Of a stretch of DNA of 64,000 bases, positions 1 to 9,704 are shown piece after piece. The translations under genes and the position numbers were made by a program. Source of the DNA: Tissierella simiarum (lineage in GTDB: Bacteria; Bacillota; Clostridia; Tissierellales; Tissierellaceae); the NCBI RefSeq assembly GCF_018917865.1, contig NZ_JAHLPM010000011.1, forward strand, positions 86,784-150,783, written 5' to 3'. The notes beneath the pieces were generated by a model. That model was not told where the DNA came from. It ran no database searches and saw nothing but the letters and a program-made list of their open reading frames with translations. Position 1 is the stretch's first letter; each line of letters begins with the position of its first letter.

Positions 1-207
1 ATTGGACCAGGGTTCTTTGAATCTGAGATGACAGACAATGCTTTAAAAGATGAGCAATTTTTAAGCTATATGAAAGTAACTACACCAATGAGAAGATATG
101 GGAAAATGGGAGAGCTAGACGGCATTGTAGTTTATTTAGCATCAGATGCTTCAAGCTATACAACAGGGCAGACAATATGTGTCGATGGAGGTACTACTGC
201 AGTATAA
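1..207 (+). CDS. Short-chain dehydrogenase/reductase (SDR), 3' end only
   Basis: The window opens inside this gene; 68 codons and a TAA stop remain. The residues seen are the usual end of a classical NAD(P)-dependent SDR: a PG motif in the substrate loop, a P-M-R-R-Y-G stretch, then V-V-Y-L-A-S-D-A-S-S-Y-T-T-G-Q and the closing V-D-G-G. This tail follows the catalytic YxxxK region, which lies outside the window, so substrate cannot be inferred. A hairpin terminator follows directly, so the gene is transcriptionally separate from the CRISPR locus downstream. Confidence 0.85.
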   Translation: MGPGFFESEMTDNALKDEQFLSYMKVTTPMRRYGKMGELDGIVVYLASDASSYTTGQTICVDGGTTAV

Positions 208-218
208 TCAATATCTTA

Positions 219-258
219 AATGGGCAAATACTTTTATTTGTATTTGTCCATTTTGCTT
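219..258 (+). terminator. Rho-independent terminator after the SDR gene
   Basis: A 13-bp stem (AATGGGCAAATAC paired with GTATTTGTCCATT, one G-U pair) is followed by a T-rich run. It lies 11 bases after the SDR stop codon. Confidence 0.75.
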
Positions 259-368
259 TTTGTAAGACTATTTATATAAGGAAGGATTTTCCTTGAAAAT
301 GTGGAATAGATAATATAAGAATTTAAAATATTTGACTTATATTGTAGTTTTATAGAAGGGAGAGTAGT

Positions 369-1322
369 ATGGGAAGAGTTTCCAATGCATTAAAGATGTA
401 TATGCTTCTTCAAGAAAGAAAAATAATGACTGTTAAGGAAATCGCAGAAATATTAGAAGTAAGCAATAAAATGGTTTATGAATATAAGAAAGATCTATAT
501 GAAGCTGATATTTATATAGGTACTAAGCTAGGCAGAAACGGAGGCTATTATCTAGAAAATACTTTAAATTTAAAAGGAATCAATATTACAGAAGAAGAAG
601 TAGAAGCACTAAAGATGGCAAATGAAGCAATAAAAAGTGGGAATTATCATTATGCAATTGAATTTGAAATTTTATCTAGTAAAATACTTAATGCTAAAAA
701 GCATTTTGAAGAAATCCCTTATTATAACAAAGACATATTGAAACCTATTGAAATTAAAGAAAAAGAAAAACAAATATGGACTCACATCAATAAGGCAATT
801 ATTGAAGAGAATAAAATAAAAATTAATTATAGCTCCATAAATCACGATAAAAATCAACCTAATATAAAAACTAGAATTATTCATCCCTATGGAATCTTTG
901 ATTACGAGGGAGCAATCTATCTTTATGGCTACTGTGAATTAAGGAAGGATATTAGATTTTTTAAGTTTTCACGTATTAATAAATATGAAATACTAAAAGA
1001 TAAATTTAAAATTAATATAAAATATGACTTAAAAGAAATAATTAATAAATCTTTTGGAATATATGATGACGAACCAATAGATTTAAAGCTTAAAATACAT
1101 TATCCAATGAGTCAAATAGTAAAAGAAAGACAGTATTCTTTAAATCAGAATATAAGAGATATAGATGAAAATACCATATATTTTGAAGCAAAGCTTAAGG
1201 GTTATAGAGAAATAAAATCTTGGGTTATGAGTATGGGAAGCTTAGTGGAAGTAATCGAACCAGTGAAGCTTAAAGAAGATATATTAGAGGAAGTAAATAA
1301 AATTAGAAATTTATACGAATAA
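369..1322 (+). CDS. HTH-WYL domain transcriptional regulator beside the cas operon
   Basis: A 317-residue predicted cytoplasmic DNA-binding regulator. Residues 1-60 look like an HTH_11/DeoR-type winged helix (V-K-E-I-A-E-I-L-E-V-S, then a G-G-Y-Y wing). Residues about 135-215 look like a WYL ligand-sensing domain, with I-Y-L-Y-G-Y-C followed by R-F-F-K-F-S-R-I in place of the eponymous W-Y-L. The C-terminal part resembles the WCX extension. The start ATG has the site AGAAGGGAGAG just upstream. WYL proteins often sit beside CRISPR-cas and other defence genes and respond to nucleic acids or nucleotides. This one lies 77 bases upstream of cas6 on the same strand, so control of the cas operon is a reasonable inference but not shown. 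Confidence 0.85.
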   Translation: MGRVSNALKMYMLLQERKIMTVKEIAEILEVSNKMVYEYKKDLYEADIYIGTKLGRNGGYYLENTLNLKGINITEEEVEALKMANEAIKSGNYHYAIEFEILSSKILNAKKHFEEIPYYNKDILKPIEIKEKEKQIWTHINKAIIEENKIKINYSSINHDKNQPNIKTRIIHPYGIFDYEGAIYLYGYCELRKDIRFFKFSRINKYEILKDKFKINIKYDLKEIINKSFGIYDDEPIDLKLKIHYPMSQIVKERQYSLNQNIRDIDENTIYFEAKLKGYREIKSWVMSMGSLVEVIEPVKLKEDILEEVNKIRNLYE

Positions 1323-1399
1323 AAAAGTTTTAATTTTTATATAAACCTTACCAATGGTTTCAGCATTATATGATATGATTTCAGAAAGGAGGGGAGAGT

Positions 1400-2125
1400 A
1401 TGAGATTTAATGTAGAACTGCTACTAGATAAAGAAGCTATACCGAAAGATAAGAATAGAATAATTCTTTCATTTTTTAAACATATTTATGAGTCCTATGA
1501 TAAAAAGTATTATGATTCATTATATTTAAATGAAGAAAATAAAAGAAAAACCTTTACATTTTCTTTATACATGGCAAATTGTAAATTCACCAGAGAAGAA
1601 ATAATTATTCCAGATAAAAAAATAATTTTAAATTTCTCAACAGCTGATATGAAAGACGGCATTTTCTTCTATAATGCTCTATTAAGCAACAAGGGGAAAA
1701 AATATGAGATTAAAGGTAATTCTCTAACTGTAAATAGGATAAATATAAATAAAGAAAAAGTAATAACTAATGATTATGCTGTCTATTCTTCTATGTCTCC
1801 AATAGTTGTTAGAGAACATAATGGAGATAATAATAAAACTTGGTATTATTCTTTAAGTGAAGAAAGAGGAGAAGAAGTTTTTTTAAAAAATCTTAAATAT
1901 CAGCTACTAGATAATTTTGGAGAAGAAAGAAGATTAGATATTGAAGAAATAAAATTTCAAGTATTGAAGAACAAGGAAGTAAAAGTAAAAAATTATGGAA
2001 TAGAAGTCTTATCAAATATATGTATGTTAAAGATTCAGGCTAAACCGTATATTTTAGATTATCTTTATAAATCAGGAATAGGTTCTAAGAGGAGTAGCGG
2101 GTTTGGAATGGTAGACTTAGTATAG
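1400..2125 (+). CDS. cas6: CRISPR-associated endoribonuclease Cas6
   Basis: Cas6 cuts the CRISPR precursor transcript within each repeat, giving crRNAs with an 8-nt 5' handle. The 241-residue product has the family hallmark, the C-terminal glycine-rich loop G-I-G-S-K-R-S-S-G-F-G (about residues 227-237). His28, in F-F-K-H-I-Y, is a candidate catalytic residue at the position usual for the family. The start is supported by the strong site AGAAAGGAGGGGAG. It is the first gene of a tightly packed cas operon, 11 bases before cas8. Length is normal for type I-B Cas6. Confidence 0.93.
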   Translation: MRFNVELLLDKEAIPKDKNRIILSFFKHIYESYDKKYYDSLYLNEENKRKTFTFSLYMANCKFTREEIIIPDKKIILNFSTADMKDGIFFYNALLSNKGKKYEIKGNSLTVNRININKEKVITNDYAVYSSMSPIVVREHNGDNNKTWYYSLSEERGEEVFLKNLKYQLLDNFGEERRLDIEEIKFQVLKNKEVKVKNYGIEVLSNICMLKIQAKPYILDYLYKSGIGSKRSSGFGMVDLV

Positions 2126-2136
2126 GGGGTGATAAA

Positions 2137-3802
2137 ATGGGGGAAAAGATAAGGATATATATGGAGGATTGGTTAAAGAATAGTGGATTAGTTGGATTTT
2201 ATAATATCTTAAAATATGCAGAAGATGAAGTTATAATAAAAGAAAACTGTATAGAGGTTGAACCTGAGCATTTGATAGAATTTGAAAAAAAATATTTTAA
2301 TTACTTTATAGATAAATACAAGGATATATTATCACTGAATAAAGTAATTTCATTTGAAGAATTTATATTATACCATGAAGAAAATAATTTTGAAGAATTT
2401 AACGAAAAAAGCCTTGAATTTACAAATAAATATATATCTGATGTAATAAAAAGGTATTTAAAATCACCTAGTTATAAATCGGCTTATGAATTAATAGAAT
2501 CATCTATTGATATTTTAAGTTTAGAAAAGAAATTAAAGATTGTTAAGTTAAAAAGGAAACAGAATATAAAAGATATAATACCAGAAATACAAGATACATT
2601 CTATTTAATAAAACAAATAATTGAATATATGAAATCAGATAAATATAGAAAATATATAGGTGCAGTGAATGTTATGTATACTATTATTAATAATGGATGG
2701 AATAAAGGTTGCTTTTTCTATCCTCGAACTAAAGAAAAGGACATGTACCTCGATTACAAAGGACATTTTGTAAAACCTACAATAGAGTATATAGATGTAG
2801 ATAAAAGCACATTTATATATGATTGTTTCTCCTGTGAGGGAAAAATGAATAATCTAGATAATAGCCTTAGTTTTTTAACTTCTATAGGATTTGATGTAAA
2901 CAAAAAATCGTCCCATGTATGGGATTTTCAAAACGATATAGCTATTTGTCCTATTTGTAAACTAATATATTCATGTGTGCCAGCGGGAATTTCTTATCTT
3001 TATAATAAAGGAATATATATAAACGATAATTCAAGTATGAAAAATGCTATAGATATAAATAACAAAATATATATGGAAATTTTTAAACAAAATAGTGAAG
3101 ATAAGAAGTTAACCTATAAAGCATTGGTAGAATCAATAAATGAGGAATATAACGATAAAATAAAATATGAATTAGCGGATATTCAGCTTATTAGATATGA
3201 GGATGAGAAATATAGATTTAATATATTGTCTAGAAAATCCTTACAAGTTATTAAAGATTCTAAGGACGATTTAAATAAATTGATTAATTGTGGATTTAAA
3301 GAGATTAATACTTATTTCAATGTTTATGAATTAGTTATAGATAGATTGTTGAATAGTCAAAATATGTTTACACTGGTTCAAAAGATGCTCCATTATAAAT
3401 TATCACAACCGAAGGATTCTCATTACAATACATTTCATATAATTGTAATATTAAAGATTAATACAAAATTTTTAAGGGGGATAGGTTACATGAAAGATGT
3501 AGACAAAGATATAGTTAAAAGAGGAAATGCCTCTGGATATTATTTAAGAGAAAAGTATAAAGAGAAAGGTGCAGTAGACAAGTTAAGTGGTATATCATAT
3601 AGATTGTTAAATGCATTAAAGACTAATAATACAGATAGTTTTATGGATACTATGTTGAATTGTTATCTATATGCAAAGTTACCAGTTCCTGAAGTATTTT
3701 TAGATGTTTTAAGAAGCGAGGAAGACTTTAAAACTATTGGATATGCATTTGTAGCTGGACTTATAGAAGGGAAAATAGATGATAAGAATGGGGGAAAAGT
3801 AA

Positions 3803-3813
<11 letters not shown>
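2137..3813 (+). CDS. cas8b1: Type I-B Cascade large subunit Cas8b1/Cst1 (CXXC-CXXC family)
   Basis: A 558-residue protein matching the Cst1/Cas8b1 family, the large Cascade subunit thought to help recognise the PAM and recruit Cas3. The two zinc-binding pairs that name the family are present: C230-x2-C233 and C271-x2-C274, in D-C-F-S-C-E and C-P-I-C-K. The rest is highly diverged, as is usual for Cas8. It lies between cas6 and cas7, and its end overlaps the cas7 start by 11 bases, implying translational coupling. No frameshift is seen. The small subunit (Cas11) may be made from an internal start in this gene, as known for some type I-B systems, but I cannot pick the site. Confidence 0.88.
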
Positions 3814-5441
<1,628 letters not shown>

Positions 5442-5460
5442 AGCAGGAGTGTGAGAAAAG

Positions 5461-7722
5461 TTGAATAGTTATTTAGCTAAATCTAATCCTAGAGAAACTA
5501 TTGTAGAACATACTGATAACTTAATAGATAATTATAATAAATTGAAGAAAATATATCCTAATCTCAATGTAGATTGGGATATATTATACCTATCATGTTT
5601 ATACCATGACTTAGGAAAAATGAATAGAAAGTTTCAAGATAAAATAGAAAAAATAAAAATACATGAAGACGAAATACCTCACGGTATGTTAAGTTTAGCA
5701 TTTTTAAATGCAAAAGAATTAGAAGAAAAAGGATATTCTAAACAACGTATAAGGTTGCTTGCTCAAGCAATAGCATATCATCACGATAGAGATTTTAATT
5801 TTGACAAGGAAATGCTAAAAAGAGAAATAGAGTTAATGAAACTAGAAATTGATGAGTTTAAATATAAAAGAATAAATAATATAGTTGTAAAAAAACTAAG
5901 TGCAAAATATTTCTCTATGAATAGAATTTATGAAGAACATGGAGAAAATGATGAGGGTGAGGGAGGTAATCTTTTCTTTAAGTATATAATGATAAAAGGA
6001 TTACTTAATAGAATAGACTATGCAGCTAGCGGAGGTATTGATGTTGAAAAAGAAAATAATTTCTTACTAAAAAATTTAGAAGAAAATCTATTGGAAAATT
6101 TCAAAAGAAAAAATCCTAATGCTGAGTGGAATAAACTTCAGAAGTATATGATAGACCATAGAAATGATAATCTTATAATTACAGCTCAAACAGGTATGGG
6201 AAAAACAGAGGCAGGGCTTTTATGGATAGGAGATAACAAAGGATTTTTTACACTTCCACTTAAAACAGCTATAAATGCAATGTATAAAAGAATAACAGAA
6301 AAGATAGTCATTGATGATTATGAAAATAAAGTAGGACTTCTACACTCAGATATTAAAAGGGAATATTTAAGTAAAAAAGAAGAAATAGATTTCGACGAAT
6401 ATTATAATAAAACAAAGCAATTATCCTTACCTTTAACCGTATGTACAATGGATCAAATATTTGATTTTGTATATAGGTATAGGGGATTCGAGCCAAAGCT
6501 TGCTACCCTAGCATATTCTAAAGTAGTAATAGATGAGGTACAAATGTATGCACCGGATTTATTAGCATATCTAGTTGTTGGATTATCCTATATAGATAAA
6601 ATAGGTGGAAAGTTTGCCATACTAACAGCAACTTTACCTCAGATATTTGTAGAACTATTAGAGAAAGAAAATGTGAAGTTTCTAAAACCTGAACCTTTTA
6701 CCAATGAGAGAATAAGGCATAGTGTGAAGGTAAAACATGAAAAACTAAATTCTGAATTTGTAAAAGAGCTATATAGAGATAATAAGGTTTTAGTTATATG
6801 TAATACTGTAAAGGAAGCACAGAGAATTTATGAAGAGTTATCAGAAGATGAAGAGGTTACAAAGAATATAAATTTATTTCATAGTGGATTTATAAAATCT
6901 GATAGAAAGAAAAAGGAAAGATATATATTAAAATTTGGAGATAAGGAAAATCGTTGTAAGGGTATATGGATAACAACTCAAGTAGTAGAAGCATCTTTAG
7001 ATATAGATCTTGATATTCTTGTTACAGAACTTTCGGACTTAAATGGTCTTTTTCAAAGATTAGGAAGGTGTTATAGAGATAGAGATTGGGATAAAGAAGG
7101 GTATAATTGCTATGTATTTGATGGTGGTAATTCTAAATGTAATGGAGTTGGAAAATTTATAGATGAATATATATTTGCTCTTTCTAAAGACGCTTTAAAG
7201 AATATAGATGGACCTATTACGGAAGATGAAAAGATAAATCTAATAGATGGCGTCTATACTATGGAAAAGCTAAAAGGGACAGATTACTATGATAAATTAA
7301 TGGATGCCATAGAATATGTTAAGTTGATAGAATCCTATGAAAAATCAAGCTCTGAAATAAAGAAAATATTTAGGAATATAGAATCTAAAACAGTTATACC
7401 CAAACCTATTTATGAAAATAATGAAGTTGAAATAGAAAGATATATAGATATATTAAGGCAAGAATATAATAAAGAAATGACTCAAATAGAAAGAAAAAAA
7501 TTAAAAGAAGAAAAATTAGAAGCAAGAATTAACTTAGATAACTTTACTTTAAGTATACCATTATATAGAGCAGAAAAGCATCTTTTACAAAAGAAAGATA
7601 TTAATAAGTATGAATTTATAGAGATATTTGAATGCGATTACAATGATAACATCGGGATAATATATAAACCTAAAGATAATGGTAAGAAAGATACTATAAG
7701 CATTGAAGAAAGATTGTCTTAA
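5461..7722 (+). CDS. cas3: CRISPR nuclease-helicase Cas3 (HD domain fused to DExD/H helicase)
   Basis: Cas3 is recruited by target-bound Cascade and unwinds and degrades the DNA target. The 753-residue product has an N-terminal HD nuclease (H17, then H49-D50 in Y-H-D-L-G-K, with further histidines in H-G-M and Y-H-H-D). A superfamily 2 helicase follows: motif I T-A-Q-T-G-M-G-K-T (residues 241-249), motif II D-E-V-Q (358-361, replacing DEAH), motif III T-A-T, and motif VI Q-R-L-G-R-C-Y-R. It starts at TTG behind AGCAGGAGTG. All catalytic motifs are intact, so interference should be functional. Confidence 0.95.
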   Translation: MNSYLAKSNPRETIVEHTDNLIDNYNKLKKIYPNLNVDWDILYLSCLYHDLGKMNRKFQDKIEKIKIHEDEIPHGMLSLAFLNAKELEEKGYSKQRIRLLAQAIAYHHDRDFNFDKEMLKREIELMKLEIDEFKYKRINNIVVKKLSAKYFSMNRIYEEHGENDEGEGGNLFFKYIMIKGLLNRIDYAASGGIDVEKENNFLLKNLEENLLENFKRKNPNAEWNKLQKYMIDHRNDNLIITAQTGMGKTEAGLLWIGDNKGFFTLPLKTAINAMYKRITEKIVIDDYENKVGLLHSDIKREYLSKKEEIDFDEYYNKTKQLSLPLTVCTMDQIFDFVYRYRGFEPKLATLAYSKVVIDEVQMYAPDLLAYLVVGLSYIDKIGGKFAILTATLPQIFVELLEKENVKFLKPEPFTNERIRHSVKVKHEKLNSEFVKELYRDNKVLVICNTVKEAQRIYEELSEDEEVTKNINLFHSGFIKSDRKKKERYILKFGDKENRCKGIWITTQVVEASLDIDLDILVTELSDLNGLFQRLGRCYRDRDWDKEGYNCYVFDGGNSKCNGVGKFIDEYIFALSKDALKNIDGPITEDEKINLIDGVYTMEKLKGTDYYDKLMDAIEYVKLIESYEKSSSEIKKIFRNIESKTVIPKPIYENNEVEIERYIDILRQEYNKEMTQIERKKLKEEKLEARINLDNFTLSIPLYRAEKHLLQKKDINKYEFIEIFECDYNDNIGIIYKPKDNGKKDTISIEERLS

Positions 7723-7735
7723 GATAGGTGATAGA

Positions 7736-8227
7736 ATGAAGAATGTAACAGGGGTAATGGTATACTACTATTTTGTATGTAAAAGAAAATTATGGTATTT
7801 TAAGAATGATGTAAATATGGAACACAATAGCCAATTGGTAGGAATGGGGAAATTAATAGATGAAAATTCTTATAGTAGAGAGAAAAAGAATATCTTAATA
7901 GATGAAACTATTAATGTTGATTTTTTAAAAGATTGGAAAATCATACATGAAGTAAAGAAGTCCAGAAAATTAGATGAGGCTGCTAAATGGCAACTTAAAT
8001 ATTATATTTGGGTTTTAAGAAATAAAGGAATTGAAATAGAAAAAGGTATATTAGATTATCCTTTACTAAGAAAACGGGAGGAGATATTTTTAACTACTTC
8101 TGATGAAGAAGAGTTAATGAAGGTTTTAGAACAAATTCAATATATTATCAATATGGACTTACCTCCTGTAGTTACCAATAAATCATTTTGCAAGAAATGT
8201 TCTTATTATGAACTATGTTATATATAG
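7736..8227 (+). CDS. cas4: CRISPR-associated exonuclease Cas4 (RecB-like, Fe-S)
   Basis: Cas4 trims prespacers and helps select PAM-bearing, correctly oriented spacers with Cas1-Cas2. I start it at ATG 7736 because AGGTG lies five bases upstream; the frame is open further upstream but has no ribosome site there. The roughly 163-residue product has the N-terminal cysteine (Y-F-V-C-K-R-K-L-W-Y-F) and the C-terminal C-x2-C-x5-C cluster (C-K-K-C-S-Y-Y-E-L-C) that bind the iron-sulfur cluster. RecB-nuclease residues are present around G-I-L-D-Y-P. It follows cas3 by 13 bases. Confidence 0.9.
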   Translation: MKNVTGVMVYYYFVCKRKLWYFKNDVNMEHNSQLVGMGKLIDENSYSREKKNILIDETINVDFLKDWKIIHEVKKSRKLDEAAKWQLKYYIWVLRNKGIEIEKGILDYPLLRKREEIFLTTSDEEELMKVLEQIQYIINMDLPPVVTNKSFCKKCSYYELCYI

Positions 8228-8238
8228 GGGGCAAAATA

Positions 8239-9231
8239 TTGGGAGAGACTTTTTATATTTTAAAGGATGGAAATTTGAGAAGAAAAGATAATAACGTAGT
8301 TATTACAAGTATAGAAGGAGATGCAAAAAATCTAAAAGCTGAAGTAACTGATGAAATATATCTTTTTGGAGAAATTAGCATGAATACTAAGTTACTAAAT
8401 TTTTTATCACAAAAAGGTATAATAATGCATGTGTTTAATTACTATGGATTTTATAGTGGGAGTTACTATCCTAGAGAGGCAAATATAAGTGGCTATCTTC
8501 TTGTACAGCAAGTCAGAAGCTACGATAATGAGAAAAGGAGATTACAACTTGCAAAAGAAATATTAAGAGCGGCTTCTTATAATATTTATAGAAATTTAAG
8601 ATATTATAATGGAAGGGGAATAGATTTAAATATACCGATGATGGAGATACAGAGTCTTGCTAATAAACTAGACTTTGGAAATAGTATAAATGAAATTATG
8701 GGAGTAGAAGGTAATATAAGAAAGAAATACTATTCTACATGGAATGACATAATAAAGCAAGATATAGATTTTCAAAAAAGAGTAAAAAGGCCGCCAGATA
8801 ACATGATTAATTCATTGATTTCATTTATTAACAGTTTAGTATATACAACAGTATTAAGTGAAATATATAAAACTCAATTGAATCCCACAATAAGTTACTT
8901 GCATGAACCTGGAACAAAGAGATTTTCTTTGTGCTTGGACATAGCAGAAATATTTAAGCCTTTAATTGGTGACAGAATGATATTTTCCATGTTAAATAAA
9001 AACCAGATAACAGAAGATGACTTTGAAAAAGAATCAAATTTTCTATATTTAAAAGAGACTGGAAAAAAGAAAATATTAATGGAGTACGATAAGAGACTTA
9101 ATCAGACTATATCTCACAAAGAATTAGGAAGAGATGTGTCCTATAGATATCTTATAAGATTGGAATGTTATAAGATAATAAAAGATATTATTGGAGAAAA
9201 AGAGTATAATGGATTTAAAATTTGGTGGTGA
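8239..9231 (+). CDS. cas1: CRISPR integrase Cas1 (type I-B)
   Basis: Cas1 is the metal-dependent integrase that inserts new spacers, acting as a Cas1-Cas2 complex. I prefer the TTG start at 8239: AGGGGG lies seven bases upstream and the product then begins M-G-E-T-F-Y-I-L-K-D-G, like family members. An ATG at 8215 inside cas4 is the alternative. Catalytic residues are visible: the glutamate in G-V-E-G-N-I-R, the histidine in Y-L-H-E-P-G, and the aspartate in L-C-L-D-I-A-E-I-F-K-P. About 330 residues, normal length and intact. Confidence 0.94.
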   Translation: MGETFYILKDGNLRRKDNNVVITSIEGDAKNLKAEVTDEIYLFGEISMNTKLLNFLSQKGIIMHVFNYYGFYSGSYYPREANISGYLLVQQVRSYDNEKRRLQLAKEILRAASYNIYRNLRYYNGRGIDLNIPMMEIQSLANKLDFGNSINEIMGVEGNIRKKYYSTWNDIIKQDIDFQKRVKRPPDNMINSLISFINSLVYTTVLSEIYKTQLNPTISYLHEPGTKRFSLCLDIAEIFKPLIGDRMIFSMLNKNQITEDDFEKESNFLYLKETGKKKILMEYDKRLNQTISHKELGRDVSYRYLIRLECYKIIKDIIGEKEYNGFKIWW

Positions 9232-9239
9232 TATTAATC

Positions 9240-9518
9240 ATGTATATAGTATTGATGTATGATATAATTATGGATGAAAGTGGTCCTAAAATACACAGGA
9301 ATATTTTTAAGATATGTAAAAAATATTTGACTCATATTCAAAAATCTGTATTTGAAGGTAATTTAACAGAGTTGAATTTAATGAAGCTGAAGTCAGAATT
9401 GAATAGATATATTCGAAAAGATAAAGACTCTTTAATTATATTTAAAAGTAGAAATGAAAGGTGGTTAGAAAAAGAATTTATAGGATTAGTAGATGATAAA
9501 ACATCTAATTTTTTTTAA
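9240..9518 (+). CDS. cas2: CRISPR-associated protein Cas2
   Basis: A small ferredoxin-fold protein that bridges Cas1 dimers during spacer integration. I start it at ATG 9240 (M-Y-I-V-L-M-Y-D-I), since GGTGGTGAT lies just upstream and the first strand then ends in the conserved Y-D. The product has 92 residues. Further Cas2 signs are a basic R-x-I-F-K-I-C-K-K-Y helix, Q-K-S-V-F-E-G, and a closing strand with S-L-I-I-F-K. It ends the operon; leader and array follow on the same strand. Confidence 0.92.
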   Translation: MYIVLMYDIIMDESGPKIHRNIFKICKKYLTHIQKSVFEGNLTELNLMKLKSELNRYIRKDKDSLIIFKSRNERWLEKEFIGLVDDKTSNFF

Positions 9519-9704
9519 GAATCTTTCTGTCGACCTGTAATAGTGCAAAAAACTATGGAGATAGACAATCCTGATAAAATACATATTTAGAGTATAAAAT
9601 ATAGAAGACTCATAGAAAGTTTTTATTAATTTAATTGATATAAATACTTGATAGACAGAAATGCATGGATAACACTAGATAAATCAATGCCTTCAAAGAA
9701 AAGC
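9519..9704 (+). promoter_or_regulatory. CRISPR leader
   Basis: About 186 AT-rich, gene-free bases lie between cas2 and the first repeat. I call this the leader because cas2 is adjacent, the repeats end in the AATGTAAA handle on this strand, and the array's other end carries the degenerate repeat. A more conserved-looking segment, with GTCGACCTGTAATAGTGC, begins just after cas2. The promoter for the array transcript must lie here, but I cannot pin its -35 and -10 elements with confidence. Confidence 0.75.

Noticed and set aside
9222..9239. Upstream TTG start for cas2
   Set aside because: It overlaps the end of cas1 and lies within the ribosome site GGTGGTGAT that serves ATG 9240; Cas2 proteins begin with a short strand as found from 9240.
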